A DNA stretch of 63,241 nucleotides from an uncultured Gemmiger sp. (GTDB lineage: Bacteria > Bacillota > Clostridia > Oscillospirales > Ruminococcaceae): NCBI GenBank assembly GCA_944388145.1, contig CALXHQ010000013.1, forward strand, positions 1 to 63,241, written 5' to 3'. The notes under the pieces were generated by a model. It saw only the letters and a list, made by a program, of their open reading frames with translations. It was not told the DNA's origin and searched no databases. Positions within the stretch are counted from its first letter, which is position 1. The number at the start of each line of letters is the position of its first letter. Of the stretch, positions 1 to 9,063 are shown piece by piece. The position numbers were made by a program, and so were the translations under genes.

Positions 1-60
1 AAACGCCAAAGTGCGAAAAACCTTGTAAATACAGCATTTTTTAAGGAGATGTAGAGATAT

Positions 61-1191
61 ATGAAATTAGGAATCGTCGGCCTGCCCAACGTGGGCAAAT
101 CCACTTTGTTCAATGCACTGACCAACACCCAGAACGCCCAGGCGGCCAACTATCCCTTCTGCACCATCGAGCCCAACACCGGCATCGTGCCGGTGCCCGA
201 CCCGCGGCTGGACAAGCTGGCCGAGGTCTGGCACACCGACAAAAAGACCCCTGCCATCGTCGAGTTTGTGGACATTGCCGGCCTGGTGAAGGGCGCCTCC
301 CACGGCGCCGGCCTGGGCAACAAGTTTTTGGGCCATATCCGGGAGTGCGACGCCATCGTGCATGTGGTGCGCTGCTTTGACGACGACAACATCGTTCACG
401 TGGTGGAGGATGTGAACAAGCCGGAGAGCGTCGATCCCATCCGGGACATCGAGGCCATCGACATGGAGCTGATCCTGGCCGACCTGGAGGCGGTGACCAA
501 CCGTCTGGGCCGCCAGAGCAAGGCCGCCAAGACCGGCAACAAGGCCGCTGCCGCCGAGGCCGCCTGGCTGCAGGAGCTGGCCGACCATCTGGAGGCCGGC
601 AAGCCCGCCCGCACCTTTGAGACCGACCCCGCCGACGAAGCCCAGGTCAGGGCGCTGAAGGAGCTGGGCCTGCTGTCCGCCAAGCCGGTGATCTACGCCT
701 GCAACGTGGGCGAAGATGATCTGCTGGGCGGCATCGGGAACAACCCCTACTTCCCGCAGGTCCAGGCCCGCGCCCGGGAGGAGCACGCCCAGGCCATGCC
801 CATCTGCGCCAAGACCGAGGAGGACATCGCCGGGTCCAGCGAGGAGGAGAAGCTGGCCTTCCTGCACGAGATGGGCATCGAGGCCACAGGTCTGGACAAC
901 CTGATCAAGGCCAGCTATGAGCTGCTGGGCCTGATCAGCTTCCTCACCGACGGCAAGAAGGAGTGCCGCGCCTGGACCATCCGCAAGGGCACCAAGGCCC
1001 CCCAGGCCGCCGGAAAGATTCACTCGGACTTCGAGCGGGGCTTCATCCGCGCCCAGGTCATCCCCTACGACACGCTGGCCGAATGCAACTTCGACTACGC
1101 CGCCGTCAAGGCCAAGGGCCTGCAGCGCACCGAGGGCAAAGAGTATGTTGTCCAGGACGGCGATATTATCGAGTTTTTGTTCAATGTCTGA
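61..1191 (+). CDS. ychF: Redox-regulated ATPase YchF (Obg-like GTPase superfamily)
   Basis: This is a 376-residue P-loop NTPase of the YchF/OLA1 family, which prefers ATP over GTP and associates with ribosomes. The Walker A motif GLPNVGKST is at residues 7-15, and the G3-like segment [10 protein letters not shown] follows near residue 71. The C-terminal third carries the family's TGS-type domain, ending in DIIEFLFNV. The length matches the family norm of about 365 residues. An AAGGAG box lies upstream of the ATG. The next gene, mtnN, starts 19 bases after the stop, so the two may be co-transcribed. The family is highly conserved and the assignment is secure. Confidence 0.97.
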   Translation: MKLGIVGLPNVGKSTLFNALTNTQNAQAANYPFCTIEPNTGIVPVPDPRLDKLAEVWHTDKKTPAIVEFVDIAGLVKGASHGAGLGNKFLGHIRECDAIVHVVRCFDDDNIVHVVEDVNKPESVDPIRDIEAIDMELILADLEAVTNRLGRQSKAAKTGNKAAAAEAAWLQELADHLEAGKPARTFETDPADEAQVRALKELGLLSAKPVIYACNVGEDDLLGGIGNNPYFPQVQARAREEHAQAMPICAKTEEDIAGSSEEEKLAFLHEMGIEATGLDNLIKASYELLGLISFLTDGKKECRAWTIRKGTKAPQAAGKIHSDFERGFIRAQVIPYDTLAECNFDYAAVKAKGLQRTEGKEYVVQDGDIIEFLFNV

Positions 1192-1210
1192 TCGCAGAAA
1201 GGACTTTGCC

Positions 1211-1897
1211 ATGACTTACGCGATTATGGGCGCCATGCCCGAGGAGGTGGCGCAGATCTGCAGCCGCCTGTCCGATGTGACCAAAGAGACCTATGCCGGG
1301 GTGGAGTATTTTACCGGCAGCCTGACCGGCAAGCAGGTGGTGGTTTGCTGCGCCGGTATGGGCAAGGCAAACGCCGCCTCCACCGCCCAGGTGCTGATCA
1401 CCCGCTACGGCGCCGGGGCCATCATCTTCTCCGGCGTTGCGGGCAACCTGTCGTCGAAGATCGGCATCGGCGACATGGTGGTGGGCAGGATGGTGCTTTA
1501 CCACGACGCCGACATGGACATGCTGGACCAGAGCGCGCCCTTCCTGGACGAGTACCCCGGTGACCCCGTGCTGGTGCAGACCGCCATGGACGCCTGCGCC
1601 GCCTGCGGTGTCAAGGCCATTGCCGGGCGCATTGCCACCGGCGACCGTTTTGTGGGCGACACCGCCACCAAGAACGCCATCGCCGCCGCCTGCCACCCCG
1701 ACTGCGTTGAGATGGAGGGTGCGGCGGTCAGCCAGATCGCGGCGCGCAACGGTGTGCCCTGCGTCATTCTGCGCGCCATGAGCGACAACGCCGACGAGAC
1801 CGGCTACGAGACGCTGGTGGTCAAACAGTTTTCCATCGATGACTTTGTGCACACCGCCACCGAGGTGGTGCTGCGGCTGATCGAGACGCTGAATTGA
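1211..1897 (+). CDS. mtnN: 5'-methylthioadenosine/S-adenosylhomocysteine nucleosidase
   Basis: This 228-residue enzyme should cleave adenine from methylthioadenosine and S-adenosylhomocysteine, recycling by-products of SAM-dependent reactions. The start MTYAIMGAMPEEV is the family N-terminus and holds a catalytic glutamate. The segments IIFSGVAGNL and VEMEGAAVSQIA form the nucleoside-binding region, and RAMSDNADE carries the catalytic aspartate. I chose the ATG at 1211 because GAAAGGA lies at the right distance; an open frame extends upstream into ychF without a better start. The gene sits directly behind ychF. Confidence 0.95.
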   Translation: MTYAIMGAMPEEVAQICSRLSDVTKETYAGVEYFTGSLTGKQVVVCCAGMGKANAASTAQVLITRYGAGAIIFSGVAGNLSSKIGIGDMVVGRMVLYHDADMDMLDQSAPFLDEYPGDPVLVQTAMDACAACGVKAIAGRIATGDRFVGDTATKNAIAAACHPDCVEMEGAAVSQIAARNGVPCVILRAMSDNADETGYETLVVKQFSIDDFVHTATEVVLRLIETLN

Positions 1898-2056
1898 ACA
1901 TTGAACACTGTGTAAATAAATGTCAAAATAGTGTCGAGTCAGCGCAAAATCCCGCGGGAATTGGCGGGCAAATCTCCGCCGCGGCAAGAATTTAACAGAA
2001 TGTTCACAACGTGATAATATTTTTTTCGCAAGTATTGGGTATTCTATAATCACAGG

Positions 2057-2158
2057 AACGGAGCCGCAACCGTTACCTGTAACATGATTCCTCCTCACAC
2101 CAAAACGATACCCCAACGCCCCCTCCCGTTGCCGCAAGCGGGAGGGGGCAATCTTTTT
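2057..2158 (+). ncRNA. Candidate small RNA with exposed anti-Shine-Dalgarno segment
   Basis: A TATAAT box at 2045-2050 is followed by a 5' hairpin (AACGG 2057-2061 with CCGTT 2070-2074), an unpaired stretch with CCTCCTC at 2090-2096, and a strong intrinsic terminator. No open frame of useful size lies inside. The -35 region is a T-run and is weak. The CCTCCTC segment could pair with AGGAGG ribosome-binding sites, as C-rich loops of Gram-positive regulatory RNAs do. The unit is inferred from sequence only and could instead be the 3' untranslated region of mtnN. Confidence 0.4.
2118..2158 (+). terminator. Intrinsic terminator
   Basis: An 11-bp GC-rich stem (2118-2128 with 2139-2149) with a 10-base loop is followed by AATCTTTTT. 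It ends the candidate small RNA or reads out from mtnN. Confidence 0.85.
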
Positions 2159-2163
2159 GCCCG

Positions 2164-2201
2164 GGCCTGTACCTGCACTGCCATGGTACAGGCCTATTTT
2201 T
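2164..2201 (+). terminator. Second tandem terminator-like hairpin
   Basis: GGCCTGTACC at 2164-2173 pairs perfectly with GGTACAGGCC at 2185-2194 and is followed by TATTTTT. It stands six bases after the first terminator's T-tract, so transcription entering the GH3 region from upstream should be blocked twice. Confidence 0.7.
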
Positions 2202-2218
2202 GGTACTTTTGTCGGGGT

Positions 2219-2247
2219 GCACAATGCAAGCCGAAAACGCATTGTGC
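2219..2247. promoter_or_regulatory. Inverted repeat, candidate operator upstream of the GH3 gene
   Basis: GCACAATGC (2219-2227) and GCATTGTGC (2239-2247) form a perfect 9-bp inverted repeat with an 11-base spacer. A related half-site, ATTGTGCA, recurs at 2312-2319, and a TACAAT -10-like box follows at 2349-2354. The rest of the 1898-2531 gap holds nothing further that I recognise. A regulator-binding site for the beta-glucosidase-type gene is an inference. Confidence 0.45.
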
Positions 2248-2531
2248 AAAATGTACACAAAAAATGTAATTATTTTGAGATGAAATGCAGATTATGCGCC
2301 CAAACCGACAAATTGTGCATTTTCTGTGATGAAAATGTGTTTCCATGCTACAATATAGCCAACGAAGGGCAGCTCTTCTCAATGGATGGCGCGGACCGGA
2401 ACGCGCCATTTGCAACCCGAAAAGCGGCGGGCGGTCTCAAGGCTGTGCAGACAGCAGAACCCCGCTGCCCCTGCGGCGCTATGCAGCTACAGCGGGTACC
2501 GTGATTGCAAACAACTAAGGAGGGATTTTTC

Positions 2532-5500
2532 TTGGCAAAGGCAAAAAAGAAGATGAGCGCAAAAAAGTTCACCTTGATTGTGTCTCCGCTTCTGGCAATT
2601 TTATTGGTGTTTTCCATCGTGCTGGACACGGTGACCACCGCCAACTATGACTTGGTTCTGCGTGATATCTTCGGCGAGACCAAATTTGATATGGGCAACC
2701 CCGCAAATGGCGTGGATGCCACCTACTACACCCGCGACATCACCGATTCTGCCGAGCTGCAGGCTGCCGAGCAGGCCTACACCCGCAAGGCCGGCGCCGA
2801 AGGCTTTGTGCTGCTGTACAACAAAAACGAGGACGGCAAGGGCCTGCCGGTGGCTGCCGGCTCTAAACTGAGCCTGTTCTCGGCTTCTTCCATCAACCTG
2901 CTGGCCGGCGGCACCGGCTCCGGCGTCAGCACCATCTCCAGTGATATGCGCACCGCGCTGCTGGAGCAGGGCTTCACCATCAATGAATCCCTGTGGAACT
3001 TCTACACCGCAAATAAGGACACCTACACCCGCGGCGGCGGCGCGATCATGTACGGCATGGCCGAGGACTGGTCCATCAACGAAGCGCCCATCGACGCCAT
3101 CCCGGAGGAAGCCAAGCAGGAGGCTGTGGGCACCACGCCCGTCTTCTTCATCTCCCGTACCGGCGGTGAGGGCCGTGACCTGGGCCGCTATATGGGCGAT
3201 TCGGCTGCCACCGATGCAGACCGCGACAAGCACTACCTGGAGCCGGATTCCGTCGAGCTGGGTGTGATCGACTACCTGAACCAGAACTTTGACAATGTCA
3301 TCATCGTTGTCAACACCAACAACGCCTTTGAGCTGGGCTGGATCTCGGATTACGAGAATATCTCCACCGTGCTGTGGGCGCCTGGTGCCGGCGGTGATAC
3401 CTGCCGCTCCATCGCCGATGTGCTCAGCGGCAACATCCATCCCTCCGGCCACCTGGTGGATACCTTCGCCTACGATGCCTTCTCCTCCCCGGCCATGCAG
3501 AACATGGGCGATATGATGCTGGTCAACAACGGCGAGGATGCTGGCAACGCCGTCTTTTACGACGAGGGCATCTACGTGGGGTACAAGTACTACGAGACCC
3601 GCTACTTTGACAAGATGCTGGATCAGGGCAACGCCGGCGACTATGACTATGCCGCCACCGTGCAGTATCCCTTCGGCTACGGCAACACCCTGACCACCTT
3701 CCAGTGGTCCGACTTCCAGATGAGCAGCATGGACGCCGACGGCAACATCCAGATCAGCGTCACCGTCACCAACATCGGCGATACCGACGGCCGTGACGTG
3801 GTGCAGGTTTACCTGAACGCGCCCTACACCGACTACGACAAGGCAAACTATGTGGAAAAGTCCGCCGTCTCCCTGGTGGGCTTTGAAAAGACCGGTGACC
3901 TGCAGCCCGGCGAGTCCGAGACTGTCACCGTCACGGTCAACCAGAAAGACTTCATTTCCTACGATGACGTCAACGCCAAGACCTACATCCTGGAGGCCGG
4001 CGATTATCTGCTGACCGCCGCCACCAACGCCCATCACGCGGCCAACAACTTCCTGGCTTACCAGGGCGCCGCAAACGACGGCCTGTTCGGCACCCCCAGC
4101 GCGGACTTTGTCGGCGTTTGGACTTACGGCTACGCGGGCAACGGCGGCGTGGACAATGTCTCCTACGCCACCAGCGAGACCGGCGTGGCCATCACCAACC
4201 AGTTCGACCATGCCAGCTATGACGAGCTGACCCCCCGTGACCAGTACCTGACCCGTCAGGATTGGGTGGGAACCTTCCCCAAGACCCACGGCAATCAGGA
4301 CAGCCAGCGTGCCAGCGAGTACAGCGAGAAGAACGGTTATGTCTGGGAGGTGGAAGTCTCCGACGATATCGCCAATCAGATCGCGCTCAAGGGCGCGGAG
4401 GCCTCTCTGAACCCCATGTCTGAGGAGGAAGCCGCATCCATGGCCGGTGAGTACAGTCAGGACGGCGATCTGGAACTGATCGACTATCGCGGCCGCGATT
4501 ATGACGAGGTGGAAGCCGAAGGCGGCTGGGACCTGCTGATTAATCAGATGGATGCGGCAGATATGGAGAATATCATCCGCAACGGCGGTTACCAGACCCT
4601 GGCCAACACCGAGACCGGCAAACCCCGCGCCATCGACTTTGACGGCCCCTCCGGCCTGAACGAGGGCGGCGTCACCCACGAGCCCTACTCCATCACCTAC
4701 CCCTGCGCCACCAACCTGGCCGCCAGCTGGGACCGCCAGAACTCCTACCTGCACGGCTACTACGTGGGCGAGGATGCGCTGGCTGCCGACGGCAACTGGG
4801 GCGACCACTCCTACATCGGTATCATCTCCGGCTGGTATGCGCCTGCTATGAACATCCACCGCACCCCGTTCGCCGGCCGCAACTTCGAGTATTACTCTGA
4901 GGATGGCTTCATGTCCGGCGAGATGGCTTTGGAGGCCACCAGCGCCTGCGCCGAAAAGGGCGTCTATGCCTACATCAAGCACTTTGCCCTGAACGATCAG
5001 GAGGACCACCGTAACGGTGTGGCCACCTTCTCTAACGAGCAGGCCATCCGCGAGATTTACCTCAAGCCCTTCCAGACCTGCATTGAGGAACGCCCGATGA
5101 CCACCATCAAGCTGCAGCAGTACGATCCCGATACCGACACCTACACCGAGACCACTGCCGAGATCCCGGCCGTCATGGCAGTCATGTCCTCCTACAACCG
5201 GATCGGCTGCACCTGGGCCGGCGGCAACTACAACCTGCTCACCGGCGTGCTGCGCAACGAATGGGGCTTTGACGGCACCGTCATCACGGACTACGACAAC
5301 GGCGGTTATATGGACACCGAGCAGTGCATCCGCGCCGGCGGTGACCTGAAGCTGACCGGCTATGCGGTGGATGCCCCGCTGGATATCACCAACCCGGCCT
5401 CCCAGTATTATTCCCGCCAGGCTATCAAGCACATCATGTATACCACCGTCAACTCCAACGCGATGAACGGTGTGGTTCATGGCACCGAGATCGTTGAGCT

Positions 5501-5618
5501 GCCGTTTGCCAACTACTACTTCATCCTGATCGGTGAGAACATTGTGGCTGCAGCGCTGATTATCTGGGGCGTGATCGCCATGCGCCGCCGCTGGAAAGCG
5601 AAAAAAGCAGCGAAGTAA
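2532..5618 (+). CDS. Membrane-anchored, circularly permuted glycoside hydrolase family 3 protein
   Basis: This is a 1028-residue GH3-family protein, probably a beta-glucosidase-type glycosidase. The usual domain order is reversed. A GH3 C-terminal alpha/beta domain (roughly residues 100-330, with IIVVNTNNAFELGW and LWAPGAGGD) comes first. A fibronectin III-like domain follows (about 383-477, DVVQVYL). The GH3 catalytic barrel is last (about 690-950), with the nucleophile motif ITDYDN and Asp920. A hydrophobic segment near residues 14-35 and another close to the C-terminus, followed by RRRWKAKK, suggest anchoring at both ends with the enzyme outside. TTG at 2532 was chosen because AAGGAGG lies 9 bases upstream. 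Substrate is not predictable. Confidence 0.88.
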   Translation: MAKAKKKMSAKKFTLIVSPLLAILLVFSIVLDTVTTANYDLVLRDIFGETKFDMGNPANGVDATYYTRDITDSAELQAAEQAYTRKAGAEGFVLLYNKNEDGKGLPVAAGSKLSLFSASSINLLAGGTGSGVSTISSDMRTALLEQGFTINESLWNFYTANKDTYTRGGGAIMYGMAEDWSINEAPIDAIPEEAKQEAVGTTPVFFISRTGGEGRDLGRYMGDSAATDADRDKHYLEPDSVELGVIDYLNQNFDNVIIVVNTNNAFELGWISDYENISTVLWAPGAGGDTCRSIADVLSGNIHPSGHLVDTFAYDAFSSPAMQNMGDMMLVNNGEDAGNAVFYDEGIYVGYKYYETRYFDKMLDQGNAGDYDYAATVQYPFGYGNTLTTFQWSDFQMSSMDADGNIQISVTVTNIGDTDGRDVVQVYLNAPYTDYDKANYVEKSAVSLVGFEKTGDLQPGESETVTVTVNQKDFISYDDVNAKTYILEAGDYLLTAATNAHHAANNFLAYQGAANDGLFGTPSADFVGVWTYGYAGNGGVDNVSYATSETGVAITNQFDHASYDELTPRDQYLTRQDWVGTFPKTHGNQDSQRASEYSEKNGYVWEVEVSDDIANQIALKGAEASLNPMSEEEAASMAGEYSQDGDLELIDYRGRDYDEVEAEGGWDLLINQMDAADMENIIRNGGYQTLANTETGKPRAIDFDGPSGLNEGGVTHEPYSITYPCATNLAASWDRQNSYLHGYYVGEDALAADGNWGDHSYIGIISGWYAPAMNIHRTPFAGRNFEYYSEDGFMSGEMALEATSACAEKGVYAYIKHFALNDQEDHRNGVATFSNEQAIREIYLKPFQTCIEERPMTTIKLQQYDPDTDTYTETTAEIPAVMAVMSSYNRIGCTWAGGNYNLLTGVLRNEWGFDGTVITDYDNGGYMDTEQCIRAGGDLKLTGYAVDAPLDITNPASQYYSRQAIKHIMYTTVNSNAMNGVVHGTEIVELPFANYYFILIGENIVAAALIIWGVIAMRRRWKAKKAAK

Positions 5619-5675
5619 TTTCCAACCCGAAACAAAGCAGTGACAGGCGCTGTGCCGCCTGTACCCCGCCCCAAA

Positions 5676-5724
5676 GGCTGCGTCTGGCTTCTGCTTGCAG
5701 GCAGACGCCAGGCGCAGCCCTTTT
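5676..5724 (+). terminator. Terminator-like hairpin between the two GH3 genes
   Basis: GGCTGCGTCTGGC (5676-5688) pairs with GCCAGGCGCAGCC (5707-5719) with one G-T wobble, followed by CTTTT. It probably attenuates transcription into the second GH3 gene. Confidence 0.7.
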
Positions 5725-5746
5725 CTATTGCAAAGGAGCTTGCAAC

Positions 5747-8185
5747 ATGCCTGATGCAAAATCGATCATTCAAAACCTGACTCTGGAACAAAAATGCGCC
5801 CTGCTGTCCGGTGCGGCCACCTTCCAGACCAGGGCCATGCCCCAGTACGGCATCCCGGCCATCTGGCTGTCGGACGGCCCTCACGGCCTGCGCAAGCAGG
5901 CGGGCCCGGCGGACCATCTGGGCTTAAACCCCAGCGAGCCGGCCACCTGCTTCCCCACGGCGTCCGCCATGGCCTCCAGCTGGGACACCACCCTCGGCGA
6001 GGAGGTGGGCCGCGCCCTGGGCGAGGAGGCCGCCGCCCAGGATGTGGCGGTGCTTCTGGGCCCGGGCCTGAACACCAAGCGCAGCCCGCTGTGCGGCCGC
6101 AACTTTGAATATTTCTCCGAGGACCCCTACCTCTCCGGCAAGATGGCCGCCGCCTACATCCGCGGCATCCAGGCAAACGGCGTGTCCGCCTGCCCCAAAC
6201 ACTTTGCCGCCAACAATCAGGAGCTGCGCCGTATGGCCACCGATTCCATCGTGGACGAGCGCACCCTGCGGGAACTGTACCTGACCAACTTTGAGATCGC
6301 CGTCACCGAGGGCCATCCCAAAACCATCATGACCAGCTACAACAAGGTCAACGGCACCTACGCCAACGAGAACGCCCACCTGCTCAAAGAGATCCTGCGG
6401 GATACCTGGGGCTTTACCGGCGCCGTCGTCACCGACTGGGGCGGTTCCAACGACCATGCCCTGGGTGTGAAAAACGGCTCCACGCTGGAAATGCCTGCCC
6501 CGGGGCTGGACTCGGTGCGGGAGCTGATCAAGGCGGTGCAAAACGGCAAAATCAGCGAGGTGGACGTGAATGCCCGCCTGGAGGAATACCTGGATCTGGT
6601 CGAATCCACCACCGCCGCGCTGGCAAAGGCTCCCAAGACCATCGACTGGGACGCCCACCACGCTCTGGCTCGCAAGGCCGCGGCGGAAAGCGTCGTCCTG
6701 CTGAAAAACAAGGGCCGCCTGCTGCCGCTGGACCCCGGCGCCAAGATCGCCGTCATCGGCGACTTTGCCGACAAGCCCCGCTACCAGGGGGCGGGATCCA
6801 GCCTGGTCAACGCGCCGAAGGTGGACAGCTTCCGCCAGGTGTTCGAGGCCAGCGGCCTGCGCGATGCGGGCTTTGCCAAGGGCTTTGAGCGCGGCGGCAA
6901 GGCAAACGCCGCCCTGCAGGCCGAGGCCGTGGCCCTGGCCGAAAAGGCGGACGTGGTGCTGCTCTTCCTGGGGCTGGACGAAGTCAAGGAGAGCGAGGGC
7001 CTGGACCGCAGCGATATGAAGCTGGCCCAAAATCAGATCGAACTGCTTTTGGCTGTCCACCGGGTCAACCCCCGCGTGGTAGTCATCCTCAGCTGCGGCA
7101 GTGCGGTGGAAACCGGCTGGGCCAGCCACTGCCAGGGCCTGGTCTGGGCCGGGCTGGGCGGTCAGGCCGGCGCCGACGGCCTGCTGGATGTGCTGACCGG
7201 CAAGGTGGCCCCCGGCGGCAAACTGGCCGAGACCTGGCCCGCCCGCCTGGAGGACAACCCCAGCCTGAACAACTTTGGCAAGGACGGCAGCACCGTTGAG
7301 TACCGCGAGGGCCTGTACGCAGGCTACCGCTACTACCAGACCGCCGGCGTGTCGGTGGCCTATCCCTTCGGCTACGGGCTGAGCTACACCACATTTGCGT
7401 ACAGCGACCTGCACGCCGCCCCCACAGGCGTCAGCCTGACGGTGAAAAACACCGGCAGCATGGCCGGCGACGAGGTGGTACAGGTTTACATCTCCAAACC
7501 CGACGCCAAAGTTTTCCGCCCCATGCAGGAACTGAAGGGCTTTGCCCGCATCCACCTGGAGGCGGGGGAGAGCAAGACCGTCTCCATCCCGCTGGACGAC
7601 AAGGCCTTCCGCTACTGGAACACCCCCGCCGACCACTGGGCGGTGGAGGGCGGCAGCTACACCGTGCGGGTGGGCGCCTCCTGTGAGGATATCCGCCTGG
7701 AGGCCGTCATCACGGTGGAAGCCTCCGGCGACGCCAACCCCTACGACGGCCTGGCCCTGCCCCACTATGCCAGCGGCCAGGTGCAGGACGTGCCGGACGG
7801 TGAGTTCACCGCGCTGCTGGGGCATCCCATCCCGCAGGAAAAAGTTACCATCGACCGCAACATGACCCTGGGCGAGATTGGCCACGGCCGCAGCCCGCTG
7901 GGCTGGCTGATCCATGTGATCCACAAACATCTGCTGGTCAAGAGCCTGAAATCCGGCACCCCCAACCTGGATCTGCTGTTCAACTACAATATGCCGCTGC
8001 GGGCCATCGCCAAGATGACCGGCGGTATGGTCAGCATGGGCATGGTGGACGGCCTGGTCATGGAGCTGAAGGGCTTCTGGATCATCGGCATCCTGCGGGT
8101 GCTGTTTGAGCTGGTCAAGAACATGATCCTCAACTCGTCGATGGAAAAGCGCCTGAAAGCGGGCGGCAAGGAGGGGCAGCAATGA
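5747..8185 (+). CDS. Glycoside hydrolase family 3 beta-glucosidase-type enzyme
   Basis: This is an 812-residue GH3 enzyme with the ordinary order: catalytic barrel (about 1-300), GH3 C-terminal domain (about 305-520), fibronectin III-like domain (about 560-640). WLSDGPHGLRKQ and KHFAANNQE bind substrate. VVTDWGG contains the nucleophile Asp230. There is no signal peptide, so it is likely cytoplasmic. Beyond residue 690 an extra tail of about 120 residues follows, with a hydrophobic stretch (GFWIIGILRVLFELV) that could touch the membrane and is not part of a standard GH3. An AAAGGAG box precedes the ATG. Its stop overlaps the start of the next gene (ATGA), showing translational coupling. Confidence 0.93.
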   Translation: MPDAKSIIQNLTLEQKCALLSGAATFQTRAMPQYGIPAIWLSDGPHGLRKQAGPADHLGLNPSEPATCFPTASAMASSWDTTLGEEVGRALGEEAAAQDVAVLLGPGLNTKRSPLCGRNFEYFSEDPYLSGKMAAAYIRGIQANGVSACPKHFAANNQELRRMATDSIVDERTLRELYLTNFEIAVTEGHPKTIMTSYNKVNGTYANENAHLLKEILRDTWGFTGAVVTDWGGSNDHALGVKNGSTLEMPAPGLDSVRELIKAVQNGKISEVDVNARLEEYLDLVESTTAALAKAPKTIDWDAHHALARKAAAESVVLLKNKGRLLPLDPGAKIAVIGDFADKPRYQGAGSSLVNAPKVDSFRQVFEASGLRDAGFAKGFERGGKANAALQAEAVALAEKADVVLLFLGLDEVKESEGLDRSDMKLAQNQIELLLAVHRVNPRVVVILSCGSAVETGWASHCQGLVWAGLGGQAGADGLLDVLTGKVAPGGKLAETWPARLEDNPSLNNFGKDGSTVEYREGLYAGYRYYQTAGVSVAYPFGYGLSYTTFAYSDLHAAPTGVSLTVKNTGSMAGDEVVQVYISKPDAKVFRPMQELKGFARIHLEAGESKTVSIPLDDKAFRYWNTPADHWAVEGGSYTVRVGASCEDIRLEAVITVEASGDANPYDGLALPHYASGQVQDVPDGEFTALLGHPIPQEKVTIDRNMTLGEIGHGRSPLGWLIHVIHKHLLVKSLKSGTPNLDLLFNYNMPLRAIAKMTGGMVSMGMVDGLVMELKGFWIIGILRVLFELVKNMILNSSMEKRLKAGGKEGQQ

Positions 8186-8745
8186 ATCTCTGGAATAACT
8201 TTGCCGCAAAACACCCCGCCGCCGCCAAGTGGGTGCGGGAGGGCGGCCTGTTCGTGATCGTCAGCAACCTGATCACGGTGTTCAAGTACCTGATGCTGCA
8301 GTTTTTGCCCGCGGCCTTTGCCGGGCTGGGGGACGCAAGCTTCGGCTGGCCGGGCATCCCGCTGACCCTGTTCGGCAAGACGTTTGAGTGGAACATTCTG
8401 GGATATGACCAGTCCCAGGGCGGGCTTGCCTATTTCTGCGCCTACATGGTGGCCATGGTCATCGGCGAGTGCATCAACTTCCCCATCCAGCGCAACTTTG
8501 TGTTCCGCTCCAAGGGCAAGCTGGCCCCGCAGATCGCCTGGTACCTGGTGGCCTTCTGCATCATCACCTGCATCGTCAACTCGATCAACTGCATCTGGGT
8601 CGCGGTGGCCGGTATGTTTGTGCCCGATTTCATCTACAACATCGGCACCACGGTGCTCAACGGCGGTGTCTCGATGGTGGTGTTCTTCTTTGTGAACAAG
8701 ATTATCTTCCCTTCCGCGGACAGCGCGCCCAAAAAGGCCGCGTGA
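8182..8745 (+). CDS. GtrA-like small multi-pass membrane protein
   Basis: This is a 187-residue protein with about four predicted membrane segments. The segment INFPIQRNFVF resembles the conserved loop of the GtrA/PF04138 family, whose members help move lipid-linked sugars or associate with glycan assembly. The gene overlaps the stop of the GH3 gene by four bases and is surely in the same transcript. With the membrane-touching GH3 tail upstream, a shared role in handling a surface or imported glycan is possible but inferred. The GtrA assignment is moderate because only the loop motif is visible. Confidence 0.7.
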   Translation: MNLWNNFAAKHPAAAKWVREGGLFVIVSNLITVFKYLMLQFLPAAFAGLGDASFGWPGIPLTLFGKTFEWNILGYDQSQGGLAYFCAYMVAMVIGECINFPIQRNFVFRSKGKLAPQIAWYLVAFCIITCIVNSINCIWVAVAGMFVPDFIYNIGTTVLNGGVSMVVFFFVNKIIFPSADSAPKKAA

Positions 8746-8820
8746 CCGCAGCCTGAACCGGCACCCCCCGCCCCTGCCATGACCTCTCAGGGCGGCGGTG
8801 TGCCCCTGTCGGCCCGATAC

Positions 8821-8854
8821 AGAACGCCCCGGCTGGAAACAGCCGGGGCGTTCT
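8821..8854. terminator. Perfect 15-bp hairpin, likely terminator
   Basis: AGAACGCCCCGGCTG (8821-8835) pairs perfectly with 8840-8854 around a GAAA tetraloop. The downstream T-tract is short (GTTT), so it may act as a terminator or as an RNA-stabilising 3' end for the GH3-GtrA transcript. Confidence 0.65.
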
Positions 8855-8982
8855 GCGCCGTTTGAGGAAACATATGGGGGCCAAACCCATCCAAAATTGT
8901 TTTTGGAACGCACACAAATGCCCGCCGATTTTCCCAAAAGGAAACTTTTGGCGGGATGGCGGCAAATTTTGTCTGCGCCTGG

Positions 8983-9012
8983 TTGACAATCCCCGGCAAA
9001 CTGCCCTAAAAT
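8983..9012 (+). promoter_or_regulatory. Sigma-A-type promoter for the serine dehydratase genes
   Basis: TTGACA (8983-8988) and TAAAAT (9007-9012) are separated by 18 bases, about 50 bases before sdaAB. The 8746-9063 gap otherwise holds only the hairpin at 8821. Confidence 0.65.
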
Positions 9013-9063
9013 AAGATCAAATTTTGTGAAATCACCCCAGGCGGGTGGGGGAGGGAACGCCGC

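Noticed and set aside
67-1212. Long open frame on the minus strand opposite ychF
   Set aside because: It mirrors the codon bias of a conserved gene, contains low-complexity Gly/Leu/Val runs, and has no family match or ribosome-binding site.
2601-5759. 1052-codon open frame antisense to the permuted GH3 gene
   Set aside because: GC-rich third positions remove stops on the opposite strand. The sense strand encodes clear GH3 motifs.
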